Shown: piece after piece, positions 34,797-47,246 of the stretch
Layout: each line of letters begins with the position of its first letter
Numbering within the stretch: the stretch's first letter is position 1
Source of the DNA: Karalla daura
Taxonomy: Eukaryota; Chordata; Actinopteri; Chaetodontiformes; Leiognathidae
Assembly: GCA_029224185.1 (NCBI GenBank)
Contig: CM055205.1
Span: forward strand, 14,515,961 to 14,579,960
Length of the DNA stretch: 64,000 nucleotides
Reading direction: 5' to 3'
The notes under the pieces: model-generated
The model's database searches: none
The model's input: the letters and a program-made list of their open reading frames with translations, nothing else
Told to the model about the DNA's origin: nothing
Made by a program: the position numbers and the translations under genes

Positions 34797-35666
34797 GGGC
34801 GCAGCAGTAGGTCTTCCTGCAGCACACGCAGCAGATAGTGGAGCAGGAGAGGCTGAGCTGCTTTTATCTGGTGCCTGGAGTTAACCGGTCACACCAGGTG
34901 GCTGCTGATTGGAGCTCCCGGCTTAATTGGGCTCACACCTGAAATGATTCGAGCTTGCAGTTTGCTTGTGGTGATCGAAATGTGACTTTAAATAAAGTTT
35001 ATGTTGTTATAATACATTTTGTGGCCTAAATTGAGAATGCAACTTTCAACTACAGTGTTATCAAATATATTTTTGGGAATCTTAGGAAAGCCTTTAAATA
35101 TGGCTTACCCTAAATACGACTTAAATGATTCATGATTATGAAATAAAAAGTAAAAACCACCACTCATATTTCTTCCCTGTTATTGGACTTTTTTTTCCCC
35201 CTTCAGGTACTTGGCTATTTTACTCCAGCATATGAAAGTGATTTAACAACCACTAAAGACAAAGATTAAAAGACAATATGCTGCCATTAGCTCTCCATCT
35301 CTTGGTACAATCAAAATGATAAAAGAATAGAATAGACCTTTACTTTGTCTCACAATGGGGAGATTTTGGCTATATTTCAAACTTCAGATTAGCTTTGACA
35401 CCGATGCTGTAATATGTTTTATAGTTTATATTCCACTGGTGACCTATGAGTGCTAAGCAATTCATACTGACTCAAGTGAAGCAGTTTCCATATGAAATTA
35501 TTTTTATTCTCAATTTCCAAAGGAGAAAGCTTAACTCAGTTAAAACAGTAACATATAGTTTCAAGATCGATCAGGCCTGATTCTCATAGTCATAGAGGTA
35601 CTGAATAATGATGAACAACACAGACGTTTTAATTCACGCTAAAAAAAAAAAAGTGTGGCAAAAGAA
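34797..35666. other. ZP gene promoter and gap to dus3l
   Basis: AT-rich gap. A LINE-tail-like fragment lies at 35325-35370 ('agacctttactttgtctcac'). No gene seen. Confidence 0.75.
34862..34868 (-). promoter_or_regulatory. TATA-like box of the ZP gene (GATAAAA)
   Basis: On the minus strand GATAAAAGC lies about 66 bases before the ZP start codon, placing transcription start near 34835 with a short leader. A TATA promoter suits a strongly induced, tissue-restricted egg-envelope gene. Confidence 0.5.
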
Positions 35667-35672
35667 TTTATT
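35667..35672 (-). terminator. Polyadenylation signal candidate of dus3l (AATAAA)
   Basis: AATAAA on the minus strand, about 190 bases after the dus3l stop. Confidence 0.45.
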
Positions 35673-35860
35673 GCATATATTTCCAAGTAAACACCCATGT
35701 TTTTCACTACAGGTCAAACAGAGTCGATTCAACATTCTTCATCACTTAAAACTGATTTTCTTTCTCTTTAATCATACTCTCAAGAGCCAATAATAACAAC
35801 AATAATAATAATAATGATAAAAAAGCTGGGTGTATTTGTAGCAGTCGGTCAAAGAGACGT

Positions 35861-38800
35861 TCACTTGTAGGCGTTCGCCTTATGTTTGGGCAAGAAGTTG
35901 AAATTCTTCGGGACGGGTCCCAGGAGCATTTCACTGTAGAGAGGAGACAACGTAGAGGGGGTTATAGGAAGCAAATACAACAGTTAAACCTCTCAGTATT
36001 GTGTTGTTTGACTCCGAGAACTCTCACCTGATCCTGACCCAGTCTCCAACGTGTTGACTGGCCATCAGTGACTCCAGGTAGTTTCTGCCCATGTAGTACG
36101 GAGGTCGCTCGTTGATTTTCTGAGGCAGTCTCTCCAGCAGGCCCACTGGGATGTACCTGAGAGGCAGGGACGGAGGGGAAAAAGTGAAAACCCAGTCACT
36201 CGGCTTTTTGTTTTAGGTGGAAAATGGGCTAAACTCACTCAGTTCTGATATAACGCCTTGTTCATAGCGAGTGCACTTTGCTACCCACCTGCACATGAAG
36301 GAGAGCCATTCCAGCATGAAGGTGCGGGTCTTCTCCACACCTCGGGTGTCAGAGCCCCAGTGCTCCAGGCCAAAGTTGCTGAAGTCCCTGAGGATGTCCA
36401 GTCGCTCGCTGGACGAGATGTCCCAGTGTCTGCTCTCCTTTATCTCAGTGAAGATCCAGGGCTTGATGAGAGCGCCTCTGAGGAGCAACCACCACAGCAA
36501 AGGTCAAAAGACTGCTGTCGTATTTATTGTAGAAAGTTGTGAATTAATAAAGAGAAAAACATTTGTTTCAGCACCAGGGAAACTATTAGATACCATTAGA
36601 TAGACAGAGGTTAGTTTCCAGAGTTATCAGTGTTTTGCCAGCTCTGTGCGTAATAACTAACGTGGCACCAACCTTGCTATCATAATCCCAGACACTCCAG
36701 TCTCTCTGGCTTTCATAGCGTCTTCATAGGACAGAATGTCTCCATTACCTAAGGCAAAAAAGTTTAAAACCACATTTAAGGGATGCAGTTGTTATTCTCC
36801 AACAGTGTGCTCATTAACACAGCTTTAACCTTCAGTCTTAACAGATTTACACACCAAAGAGTGGGACTGGACTCGCCAGCTTGGAGCAGGTTTGGATGTA
36901 GTCCCAGTCAGCTAACTTAGTGTAGCGCTGCTCTCTGGATCGACCATGCAACTGTTCAATAAAACAACAACAATGGGAGTGGTGCATCATGTTAATGTTG
37001 TGACCAACAAACAAGAGGAGGAAGGAGAACGTGTCTGACGGTAGCAGACTTACTGTGACCATTGAGACGCCCCATTTCTTCATCTCAGGGATGAGCTTGT
37101 GTGCTATGTTGCTCTTTTCCTGGACACCGGTGCGGATTTTGACTGTCAGAGGGACATCAAGGACCTTCAGGAGGGAAAAGGCCAAGTGTTTACCAAGTCC
37201 TCAACCGTTGCGGTGATATTGCACAACCATTTTTAATCAGTACGTCTGGCCATCAACCAGGACAGACTTAAACTCCGAACTTCCTGAATTAGTACTTACG
37301 TAGTTCATGCCCTTGATTATCTGTTCAAACTTTCTGGTGCGTGTCATCAAGCCGCAGCCTCCGCCCTGGTGCAGAGGAGCAAACAAATACCATCTGTCTG
37401 AAAGTGTCGTCTTGATTCATACATCCTGCTGAATTCCTGCCCTCTACTGGCTTCCTTCAAGAACACTTTCAGTGAATATCAAAGGTTTTACTATGGGTAA
37501 ATGTAGTGCATTTAAAGCCTCATATGAGACCTAGAAATACAGCGACTTTCCTCTCTTCTGAACGGGAGTCCTTGATTTACCTTCTTATACACAAGGTCGA
37601 TGGGACAGCCAGAGTTGATGTCCACGAAATCAACATCAGTGTTCTCATTGATGAGCTCCGCGCATCTGGTCATGGTGTCGGGGAAACAGCCCTCCAACTG
37701 TGGACGCAACAGCTACATCAGGACCGGTGCAATCTTTGACAAAACGCGGAAATTGCTTTTTGCAAACAACATAACAAGTGCTGTTCGTAAGCCAGCTTTA
37801 TGAGAGCGCCGTTATCGGAGGCACTGAATCCTTCTGTGCAGTGTTTCATGAGGGCTGCACCTGGACGCCGAAGATATCTTCACTTTCATGGCGCTTGAGG
37901 AGGGCCCACTCCGACTGCTGCCCCTGCAGCAGGTTGGTGCACATGGCCATCTCGCCGCAGGTGATGTCAGCTCCGAAGCGTTTGCACACACGGCGGAAAG
38001 GCAGATTTCCACACTGGGAGGAGAGAGTCAATTGTGTAGTTGGACTAAACCTCACTTACAGGGCAAGATAAGAGGAGTGTGTGAAACTTGAAATTAACTC
38101 TTGTCCAAAATGGAAAGAAGTTTCGTGTCTCCGGCAGCTTTTAAACATACAGCCTGGTTGTACTTACTGTTGTCAGAGGAGCCAGGTAGAGCTTGTCTTG
38201 GAAGTCCACCTTAAAGACAAAGTGAAATCACTCCGTTAACCCATATGAGCCCATAATAGAGCACATATTGTGTGAGTGAGTGTCACTTTTTGGCGTCATT
38301 CAGAGAAGATGTACCTGCTTCTTTTCACATGGGCGGAGCTTGATGACATCTTCGTCAGTGAGGGGGCCGACGGTCTTCACCGGAGGCTGCTGGTCTGGGC
38401 CGGTCTGCAGCTAGTCACAACACAAACGTGTGAAACACTTTTAAAGCAACACACAACACACAGTGCGCACCCATAGATATCCTGGCTCGTGTACGGTGCA
38501 GACGTTTGTACCTCTGTCTCGGCCTCAGTGGATATTTTGTTTTGTTCCACTCCTGTTGGATCTGCAGGTACTTCAGCAGCACGAGCATTACCTTCAAATG
38601 GCAGAAGATCGTTATGGTACAAAGCGGGAAAGAGGATCACGGATGATCTAATAACCTCTAGGAATCTTACCGTTCCCTTGCTGCTGCTCTTTGCTATTGT
38701 TAGAGAGCGTTTTGAGGTACTCGTCCGACTTCTTGAAGGCCACCGAGCGCTTCCTCAGCCGGATCTGCAGGTCTTTACTCAGGGCGTTCCTCACCGGGGT

Positions 38801-39691
38801 CCTGCCCTCGCGGGCCTTGATCAGCTCGGCGTTCTCCATGGTTTTGAAGTCGGGCGTGGTGTGCGCCTTGGCGCAGCGGCACGTCAGCCCGTAAGTGCAC
38901 TTTCCGAATGTGTCGTAGAGGTAGCAGCTTTCCCTGATGTCGGCGGGCTTCGTGGCCAAGTAGTCAGCAACGCTGTGGTGGAATCGACATTTGTCTCCAA
39001 AGCGACATTCCTGATTGTCCTGGACAGATGGGAGCAGACATTCTGACCATTATTAGCGAATATGGTGCTTTAACATAAGGTATTTGCGAAAGGTCGGCTA
39101 CATTTACATACATGAATGACTGAGAGACACAGGCGTTTCTCATCATAGGCCGTAGGCTTTATGTGTGGCCTTGACTTATTCTGCCCCCGTGGTCGTTTAC
39201 CATCGGGCTTCCCTCCCTTATTTCCCTCCTCTGTGTCTAACTTGAGCCTCTTCTCTTCTGGCTCCTCAGTGGACGTCTCCTCCTCGGCTTTGTCATTTTC
39301 CGCAGCCTCATCTGTGTTGGTGCGCTGCCACTCGGAGTCGACAAAATGGTGAAACTTTTCTTTGGTTGTCAGGAATCTGCAAATATGAGAAGATGAATGA
39401 AACACTGAAAGTCAGCCTGTTAGCTTGTCAGATGTATAGAATGATGTGCTGTCTGCACAGCATTTAAGCCCTTTTGCTGACGGTGAAGTTCAATGAAAAA
39501 TGCTGATTCGAGGAATATGCAACAAAATGATAGCAGTCAACGATCTGGATAGAATTGTTTGTCCTCTGTGTATGATAGATAGCAGGTAGAGAGCTCTCCT
39601 GATCTGATTCGACTCACTCTGGTTTGATTGGAGCTTCACCCTTTGTAGCTACGTCCGTCTTCTTCGCAGGTTCCTCCACCGTGTTCTCCAT
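35861..39691 (-). CDS. dus3l: tRNA-dihydrouridine(47) synthase DUS3L, 15 exons
   Basis: An FMN enzyme that uses NADPH to reduce uridine 47 in the tRNA variable loop. Exons, 5' to 3': 39618-39691, 39112-39376, 38671-39019, 38512-38591, 38315-38410, 38168-38209, 37861-38013, 37581-37697, 37300-37365, 37054-37164, 36855-36951, 36673-36748, 36289-36477, 36028-36156, 35861-35933. All junctions keep phase, giving 638 residues (human 650). The N-terminus is charged, then come two CCCH zinc fingers (ECRFGDKCRFHH; CYLYDTFGKCTYGLTC). The TIM-barrel domain runs from LYLAPLTT through TCGEMAMCTNLLQG, the conserved NSGCP (Cys384), TVKIRTG, HGRSREQRYTKLADW and NGDILSYEDA. The C-terminal helical domain ends FLPKHKANAYK, as in human. 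No break or missing key residue was seen. Confidence 0.97.
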
Positions 39692-40837
39692 CACACTGTC
39701 ACAGTCTGTTTACCTAAAACAAGTCCACACGTCAACTCGACGCCTTGAATCCACCGACTGCGCATTAAGAGAGGCGTGGATTAAATCCCGCACCTAAACT
39801 GCGACTGTGTTGAGCAGCAACTTCATCTGAATAAAGTTCAGAGCTCAAACTCAATCATGTTTCTGAACAAACGGAATAAGTATAGAGACCGGCGCCTACC
39901 TGTTATTTATGTTGCTTAAGTTTCTCTAGCTTTGACATTAACTGGATGTATAAACGGATGCTAGCAGCTAGCAGCTAACACAACAGCTGTTAAATACTAC
40001 AGCGTTGTGCTGCATGGACACGGAGTTTATGGCCACTCAAAATGCAGTCAACAGGATAAACCTGGCGAATTGAATGAACTTACAGTGATGTCTCGCACCA
40101 TAACACGCACAGCTGTACTCTCTACAGCGTGAGGACACGGCTGTGCAGCAGTTCGGCGACTTCCGTGCGGCACGTGGTGCTGTACAAAGGTTCCGGGTGC
40201 AAATTCTGCCTGTATGGATGGATGGATGGATAGATGGATGTATACGTTTCCCATTAAAATGATTTTCATATGTACGACAGGCTAGTTGTCACATCATATA
40301 CAAATACATCTCCACCCATTTATCCAGTTTGATCATGGTTATTCCTCCTCTGCCCCTGAAATGTGATTATAAAGATGTGCAGTGTATGGCAACAATTTAT
40401 CCGTCTTGGACAGATAAAAATGACTGTCATTTTCCATGACTGGAATCCTCCAGGTTTCCCAGGTTGTGAGGGAACCCTATAGATAGAGAAACGGATAAAC
40501 TTGAATCAATTACTTTCCCAAGATCGTTTTTATTTCAAGATTGCAAGATTACAGGACCAGCTATTCAGCATGGTGTTTACGTCAATGACCAAGCAAAAAC
40601 ATTCTCTTCAAGAGGATGGAGTTTTATTTTCTTCAACTGACATTAGAAAAATAAAATCTTTGGCAATAAATAAGCATCTATTCATGAAAATAGTCAACAC
40701 ATCAATTCATCTGACAAATGTTTATCAGCAACTGTGCCATTAAATAAGTCGCTGTTCAGTACGTGATGCCTGATATTTCATAGCTCCAGCTTGTTTGAAT
40801 TAAGGACAATGTGTATGTATCTGCGATGGTTCACTAC
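39692..40837. other. dus3l promoter region and gap to mterf1
   Basis: Holds the likely dus3l promoter (CpG-richer stretch 40110-40200 with a CACGTG E-box at 40171) and a short GGAT run at 40214-40240. The AT-rich part from 40500 has no recognisable gene. Confidence 0.65.
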
Positions 40838-40843
40838 TTTATT
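40838..40843 (-). terminator. Polyadenylation signal candidate of mterf1 (AATAAA)
   Basis: AATAAA on the minus strand 57 bases after the stop codon. Several further copies lie downstream (near 40621 and 40527), so the exact 3' end is uncertain. Confidence 0.45.
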
Positions 40844-40899
40844 TCAGACTTTAGCAGATAAAATGACCATGAAACAACTGTTAAGTGCACCCAGCATCA

Positions 40900-42054
40900 T
40901 CATAACTCGGCAGAGAGTTTTTCTAATTTTGCAGCAAAGCGCTTTCGGCTGGAGTCCAATAAACTGATGCCGTTCTTCTCAAAGTTATATCCCACAGCGT
41001 GCAGCGCCTCCAGCCGCTCTGACATGTTCTTCGTGCTGTAGTCGAGAACCTTGGGCTTGTCCAGTATAAGATTCATCTTTACTCCCCCTTGTACAAGACA
41101 GTCAAGCTTAGCCCGCAGTGTGTCCGGCCCAATGTACAGAGCCATTGGATAGCTGATGATCAGCTTTTTTATGTCATCTTCCTGGCAGCCAAGTGAAATC
41201 ATCTTCTCCTTGAGACTTTTGAAATTCCTCTTTAGGTATTCATTTGAGAGATCCAGAATTTCTGCCCCGTGGCCTTGTAGAAGGCTGAGGAGCTCTGAGT
41301 CACTTAATTCAAGACAAGATCTCAGGATTTCAACGTTGTTACTAACTCTCTTGGTGCTGCGGATGAGGAGATAAACGTTCCTGGTTATGACAGCTTTAGC
41401 AAACTGCTCTGGATTCGTCCCTCCGAGCTGGGCACAGATGTCCTCCAGAAGCTCCACCATCTGTCTGTTCAGCTCTACACTGTTGGAGAACGTCCGTGGT
41501 GCCGTGGTCAGCAGCCGATGGAGATCTTTGGACCTTAGTCCCAGCGAGGTCAGAAAAGCTATGTTCTTCTCCAAGTTCTCGTTATCGCTAGATCGAAAGA
41601 AAGACTCGGGCGAGCGATCCAGGATGTTCACGATCTCTTCGTCGGTCTTGAAGATGTTTCTCCACAGGTTCCAGCGCTGGTTCAAGTGTTCAATGGAGCG
41701 GGTGATAGAGCGGGGATACCGGGATATAATGCTCGCGATCACTGTGCGGCTGGCACCTTTGCCAATCAGGAACTCAGTCACCCCCTTCTCATTGGTGAAG
41801 GCCCTACGCAGCACACCAGGCTGACGCTGACGGGCCTTCTTCACATCCACGCCCAGGAGATTCAGATACTCCAGAAGAGACTCATTCTCAGGAGTCACGG
41901 CCACCTTGGGCTCCCAGTCTTTGGCATCAGAACTGTGAAGCCTCCTGGGAGGGTAAATCCATCTCGACCGTAATGGAATCAGCACAAAGTTGCGCTGCAG
42001 CGTGCCTGACTGATGGAACCTGAGGAGAGCTCTCAGTCCTGCTACTGCTGCCAT
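40900..42054 (-). CDS. mterf1: Mitochondrial transcription termination factor 1
   Basis: Binds mitochondrial DNA and ends transcription in the tRNA-Leu(UUR) region after the rRNAs. One uninterrupted coding exon of 384 residues. The first ATG in frame is at 42054; the frame stays open further upstream but only with TTG. A basic, hydrophobic N-terminus without acidic residues (LLRFHQSGTLQRN, LRSRW) fits a mitochondrial targeting peptide. The mTERF repeats match human MTERF1 closely, for example VIASIISRYPR, EIVNILDRSPESFFRS, LLTTAPRTFSNS and GAEILDLSN. An acceptor at 42123 (TTTCAG on the coding strand) shows a 5' UTR intron. A 6-codon upstream ORF (42082-42102) lies in the leader. It is adjacent to akap9, as in human 7q21. 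Confidence 0.94.
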   Translation of the reverse strand: MAAVAGLRALLRFHQSGTLQRNFVLIPLRSRWIYPPRRLHSSDAKDWEPKVAVTPENESLLEYLNLLGVDVKKARQRQPGVLRRAFTNEKGVTEFLIGKGASRTVIASIISRYPRSITRSIEHLNQRWNLWRNIFKTDEEIVNILDRSPESFFRSSDNENLEKNIAFLTSLGLRSKDLHRLLTTAPRTFSNSVELNRQMVELLEDICAQLGGTNPEQFAKAVITRNVYLLIRSTKRVSNNVEILRSCLELSDSELLSLLQGHGAEILDLSNEYLKRNFKSLKEKMISLGCQEDDIKKLIISYPMALYIGPDTLRAKLDCLVQGGVKMNLILDKPKVLDYSTKNMSERLEALHAVGYNFEKNGISLLDSSRKRFAAKLEKLSAEL

Positions 42055-42122
42055 GACCAGCAAAGAGATCAATGTGAGAGATCAGAGTGGTCGCTGTGTC
42101 ATCACAGCCCGTTTCAATGGAC

Positions 42123-42786
42123 CTGAAACACAAAAATAAACATGTCATACTTAGCGCCATTAAATCTAGTAAGAAAAGTAACGAAGGGTGGATGGGGTGA
42201 ATAATAAGCTTATTTTTCTTCTCCAAGACTCTGTGGTTATGTTTGTCCATAATTGATGACCTGAGCATTAATTCATCTTATCTGCAGCAATGTAAAATTT
42301 GCCAAGGTGTGACCTAATGTGCCTTTTGGGCATCTGCCTGATGTCAACACATGAAGCCTTCAAAGTAACTAAATGTGTAACGAAATGTGAATGTCCTGGA
42401 ATTTCCATTACAGCGGCATGTCTGCACTCAAAATGTAGACCTGTGTGATCGAGTCAGACATCATTTTAAGCAGGAAGAAAATCATCATACGTCATCAAAG
42501 TTCGTATGCGTAACTTTGGTGCACAACAAATGAAGCAGATACTGAAAACTGGAAGTGAAACGGCCTCAAGTTGTTTACTAAACGAAGTGGGAACATGAAG
42601 CCTGAACCGAGATCTGTCAAACAAATCTTGAGCTAACTCATATTAAGGGTTATTAATGAGCGTCCTGAACATGTCCCTGTTTAACTACCCAGGATAATTT
42701 ATCCTACCCTGTCACCGTTGGATTACTTTCATTACTTTAACCACAATGTACAACCAAAATATAAGTGGCCCACGTTGAACACGCAC
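42123..42786 (-). other. 5' UTR intron of mterf1
   Basis: On the minus strand a donor (CATTCAAG then GTGCGTG, intron from 42786) pairs with the acceptor at 42123. This leaves a short non-coding exon 1 in the CpG-rich promoter. No other feature is visible inside. Confidence 0.6.
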
Positions 42787-42835
42787 CTTGAATGTTTGGT
42801 TTCCCCTGCTCCGAACCCGGAAATGCGCTCAATAG

Positions 42836-42847
42836 TGCGCATGCGCG
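42836..42847. promoter_or_regulatory. NRF1-type palindrome in the mterf1 promoter
   Basis: 'tgcgcatgcgcg' matches the NRF1 consensus (TGCGCATGCGCA) at 11 of 12 positions. It lies about 50 bases from the predicted non-coding exon donor. NRF1 controls many nuclear genes for mitochondrial proteins, so the match fits mterf1. Binding is inferred. Confidence 0.65.
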
Positions 42848-42910
42848 AAAACCACACATTGAACGCCTCTCCGAAGTGCTTTACGAGCGTGGTCACAGCA
42901 CGTCAACGTC

Positions 42911-42921
42911 GCCGCCATTTT
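42911..42921. promoter_or_regulatory. YY1-type site (GCCGCCATTTT) near the mterf1 promoter
   Basis: The YY1 core CCGCCAT with an AT-rich flank lies 64 bases beyond the NRF1-like palindrome. Such pairs are common at TATA-less housekeeping promoters. Confidence 0.5.
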
Positions 42922-44759
42922 ACTAAGGCAAAGAGCGTCGTCTGTGATATATATCAGGCATAAAACATCTTCGGCCCATTGGCCTAGTAACTGGTCGTGT
43001 GTACTCCCATAACTCTCACTTTGTAATAAAACTGACAAAACTATCATCTCAGCATTTAATTTCTGAGACACCCAAGAAATCCATTTACTTCCTTGAAACC
43101 TGATCACACACAATCAATATTCTATCCGAAATCTAACACACCAATATCAAATGGTGTATCCCATCCTCTTCCCTTCACCTCCTCACACTGACTGTGTCTG
43201 TCCTGTCTGAAAGTTTTATAAGATTTGTCTGAAGGACCTAACAAACCAATAGTTTGCTGATCATTATCTGCCACTAGAGGTGAGCATAGAGCTTCTTTCG
43301 TTTGATCACAGAGGATCTCCTAATTACCAAGCTTCTGATAGACTTTCACCTACCTAACACCAGCCTCTGTCTTTCTTTTTCTTACCTTTCTCTTTCTCTT
43401 CACTCCCCTTTACCACAGCTTGAACACTTAACACTGCACTTGTACTTGTACTTGGATAACTGCCATCTCATCCTCTGGTAATCTGAAGAATGTGGAGCAG
43501 TATTTACTGCCTCTATGTAGGTCTTCTAAATGACTGAGTGCAAACTCTTGTTGTAAACTCTGAATAAACAAATTCAATGAATTTCTTCCCATAGCATTTT
43601 CTTACCCAACTATACATTTGTTTTGTTTGACTTGTATACTTGTTATTTTAGATTGTTTCACTTCACTTTCCTGTTCTATTTTCATTTACCTTTTGACTCA
43701 CGGGTTCGGATGAAGACATATTAAATTGTTTCAGTTTCAGTTCAATTCAAATAACACAGGGTTGACATTAAAAAGATACTGACAGTAAATATGCAGAGTG
43801 CAAATGTGCACTGGGTATGAAGTGAAGAGGATGTAAATGCAGCAACAAGCCTGGAACAACAACATCAGAGGTGGCAATACCTATAAATAGCAGGTGATCA
43901 CGCTCTTAGGACCTGTGTATTTACATACAGAACAATTACATCAGTACTGACCAGAGGTTGTACACTCTGAGCTACAGGGACAGAGAGAGAGAGTGTGTGT
44001 GCGCATGAAGTACAATATAAGTACAGCTCTAAAAATAGTTGTATTAGATTTCCTGCCATTAATACTTAATGAATAACAGACGTACATCTGACATACTTGT
44101 GTACCCATGCTATACAGGTAAGCATTTGCCATGTGTCGTGGCCCCTAGATTAGCACTGAAACACCTACTGACCATTTGTGTCTCGACTGATGAGTCCCCC
44201 CACTCATGAATATTTTAATGCAACACAGTGATATCTTCAACATGCAAATGAGCGTTCCCCTCTGCCGCTCTAAGGGTGAAGGGAGCACGGTGTTTAAGTG
44301 AAAAGAAGCTGAGAGTCTCCATTTCATTTTGTCGCAGTCATCAACAGGAACCAGTTTATTTTCATTTCAAACACTTGTCCGAACCTCTTCAGTCTGAATT
44401 AGCATAACAATATGATTAAGAGCAAATCCTCTGCTCTGTGTTTCTGTTTCAGTTATTTTTTGTATAATGAGTCAAATAATGAGGGGAGAAAAGCAGAAGT
44501 ATCTGCTGCACTTTCTACTGGATCCATGCTTCAGGGGCACTAATGTGCACTATAGCTCAAGTTAAGTCTAATTTGCTCTGTGCATCCTCAGGTGACAGTC
44601 AAAATACAACAGAAACAGAGCAGTATCACAATAATGTCCTGGGGATTTTTCTTCCTCTCTGACCAACCATTTTAATATTTTATATATCATCGAAATTCTT
44701 CAATGAAACAGTGTGCTGTACCCTGTATTTCTGTTATTCTGTATTTGATTTTGAATGAA

Positions 44760-45030
44760 TTTGTTGAACTTGTGTGTAGGCTGACATGGTAGTTCGTGCT
44801 ATTGCCTCCCAGCATGAAGGTTGTGTGTTCAGTCCCAGCTGCTGCTGGCCGTTCGTTTTCCCCATGTCTGCATGGGTTTCCTCCCATGCGCTTATGTCAA
44901 TTGGGAAGTCTAAATTGTCCATGTAGGTGTTTCTCATTCACAAGGATTTGAGTGGGTGTATGCCCTGTGTGAGCTGGGGAGAGGCCCCTGTAGCACCACT
45001 GGGTATGAAGATAAATGAATAAAATTAAGT
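44760..45030. repeat. Dispersed teleost repeat with Pol III B-box-like segment
   Basis: The order 'ggctgacatggtagttcg', 'gcctcccagcatgaaggtt', 'gtgttcagtcccagc', 'catgtctgcatgggtttcc', 'tctaaattgtccatgtagg' and 'gatgaataaa'-like ending corresponds to a very abundant fish repeat that begins like a tRNA-type promoter. This copy is diverged and inactive. Family name not assigned. Confidence 0.6.
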
Positions 45031-46789
45031 GCACCTAATATGCTGCTCCTTGGCCCCATGATCTTCGGAAAGCATCTACATTTCTCTATAATCATATCTA
45101 ATAACTATAATTTTCTCTCTTTACCATATTTATGCTCCATTTTAATTTCAGCGCACTCATTTTCTCGCCACCTCTGAACCTCCTTGCTTCTTCATGCACT
45201 AGCATGTCTACTTTTCTGTTTATTAATATAAAAACCAATTCCGCTCTGTTCTATTTGCCACGCTTGACTCGGTTGGTAACTGCCGACACAGTACCCCTGT
45301 GGTGAATCAATTATTTAGAAACTGGCGAAACTTTCGAACGCTCTGTTGTCCCTCCTAGACGCTGTTAAGCAGACAGCGGGTGCTCACAGGTGGGATCAAA
45401 TTAGGAAGAATGTCCAAAAGAAGATGGGTGGAATTCAAAATCTGCCAGACTATAAGCTGCTCAGCTCCCGTCAGCCGGAGACACAGGGCTTCCTCGCCTG
45501 CTGCTGCTGCTGCCACTGGTATGTTTTATATCTTTGGTTCCAGATCAATTGCACTGTCAAGTGTTAAATGCTGCTTATTGTGTCCTGTAGATGTAAAGTG
45601 ACAGGACTTTGGCCTGTAAAAGTACTTAAATTTTCTCATTTTTTCTGCTCTCTCTGGGCCTATAATCTAAATTGAGGTGAATAATTGTGTTGTTTCTGTA
45701 AAGTTGAAGATTTCTGTCGTAAAGCAGCCATTAAGTATAAGTCAGAGTAGTATATTGATATAAACAAATCTACAGGAGCTTTAGAAATGCTACAGCCTTC
45801 GTGGTCAGTCTTCAGTGCCTCCCCATATGCAGTTTGTTTAACATTGAGATAGAATGAAATGACCCAAGATTACATTTAAGTCTCAGTGTAACAGCAGGTG
45901 ATCACTGTTTTATTCTGTGAGCGCTACCTGCACAGACACGGGAACATAATCAGCTTAAAAGAAGCGACAATGACCTGTTTCGAAGATATATAAGTACTAT
46001 TTGTGGATTACAGATCAATCCCACCTGAAGCCTGTAATTTAGATGCTGGCCATCTTGTCCTTCATCGCTTCCATCTGTCCTAGAAACTGATGCCAGTCTC
46101 TCGAGTTACCTGCGCTCCCATTCAGCAAAGCAGGCTCAGTCGTTCCTCTCCTGAGGAGTGTGAACCAGTGTTGTTTGAAATGGGCCCAGAATAGCTCGAT
46201 CTAGAGTCGTGGTGAAATATGAGAGATGACGACTGAAGCCTTTATCACACAAAAAAGCCAACACTTCTTTGAAAGGGAAATATTTGAAAACAACCCTCTC
46301 ATCTGGGATGGCTCTGACAAGCTTTCTTCCCGTTACCATAGAAACTGAGGACATGTATTGAGCGGGATTCAGACTGCGTATCACAAAGTGAAATTTATGG
46401 CTTTCATTATGAAAATTTGATCATTGCTCTCATTATTAATCATTGCAGTACAACAATATCTGTTTTGTATGAACATACAAACCGAAAAACATTCAAATCA
46501 TTCAGTATCTGACATAACACTTATAATATGACCAATTTTGCAACATAACTACTTCTTTTTCATATTGGGATCATGAATATTTCTTCCCTGCTATACACTG
46601 TTTTACTACAGCTGCTTATTTATTTATTAATTATTGCTGAACATTTATTTATCACTGAAATACTGTGTTTGGAGCTGAGTGTTATGTGTTATTTCTTTTT
46701 TTTTTGTACATCTTTTCTACCCCAAGGATTTGGTTGCAACAGTGACAATAAAGGCTTTTGATGTCAGAGGAAACATCCCTTGCTATCTT

Positions 46790-47005
46790 CAAGAATCCTT
46801 GGAGGACCCTTCTCTTCCGAGAGCATCTCCTCTTCTCTGCTCTCAACCATCTTTTCTAAGAACATCTACCTTCCTTCTCCTTTTACTTCCATCTTTTAGC
46901 TCTTCTATCAGCAATATCCAGGTTGCACTGCAAGCACAAATGCTGATTCAATTGAAAGTCGCTTTGAATAAAAGCCTCTGCCAAATGAATAAATGTAAAT
47001 ACCTT
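46790..47005. repeat. Dispersed teleost repeat ending in 'agtcgctttgaataaaagcc'
   Basis: The end 'aagtcgctttgaataaaagc' plus 'ctctgccaaatgaataaatg' is the hallmark 3' end of a repeat widespread in teleosts. The 5' limit is uncertain. It lies just upstream of the akap9 promoter. Confidence 0.55.
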
Positions 47006-47211
47006 TGTCGTTTTAACGTTGAATGAAAACATGACAAACAAACTGTCTATGACGGCTTCAAACTGTGCTTTACGAGTAGAGTTACGTTTAGGGCAAGTAC
47101 TAACAGGGTTTGTGTTATTTCCAATTACCACAAACGCCACATTCCTGACGGTACGTGAAGGCACCGCTGGAGGAATGTGGCCAGGGGGCGTGGCTACGAG
47201 GGTACCTAGGC

Positions 47212-47218
47212 GACGTCA
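47212..47218. promoter_or_regulatory. CRE-like site (GACGTCA) in the akap9 promoter
   Basis: GACGTCA, one base short of the full CREB palindrome, lies about 35 bases before the YY1-type site in a short GC-rich promoter that also carries 'gggggcgtgg' (SP/KLF-type) at 47184. Confidence 0.45.
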
Positions 47219-47246
47219 TCACTGTTGGGTCTCATGTTTACGTGGA

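Larger units (their letters stand above)
42922..47200. other. Gap between the divergent genes mterf1 and akap9
   Basis: 4.3 kb, AT-rich, with repeats at 44760-45030 and 46790-47005 listed separately. A short ORF at 45410-45520 followed by a GT donor was judged chance. No gene seen. Confidence 0.7.

Noticed and set aside
38489..39046. 185-codon plus-strand ORF
   Set aside because: Antisense shadow of the dus3l zinc-finger exon.
44185..44215. Hammerhead-ribozyme-like CTGATGAG followed by a small GAGT/ACTC hairpin
   Set aside because: The required GAAA core after stem II and the cleavage-site stem are missing; the match is to the short CUGAUGA only. It also lacks a D box at snoRNA spacing.
45346..45567. 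Short ORF ending in Ala- or Cys-rich run with a GT donor after it
   Set aside because: The longest version needs a non-ATG start, has no recognisable domain and includes a GCT/TGC trinucleotide run. Kept as chance, though an unannotated first exon cannot be excluded.
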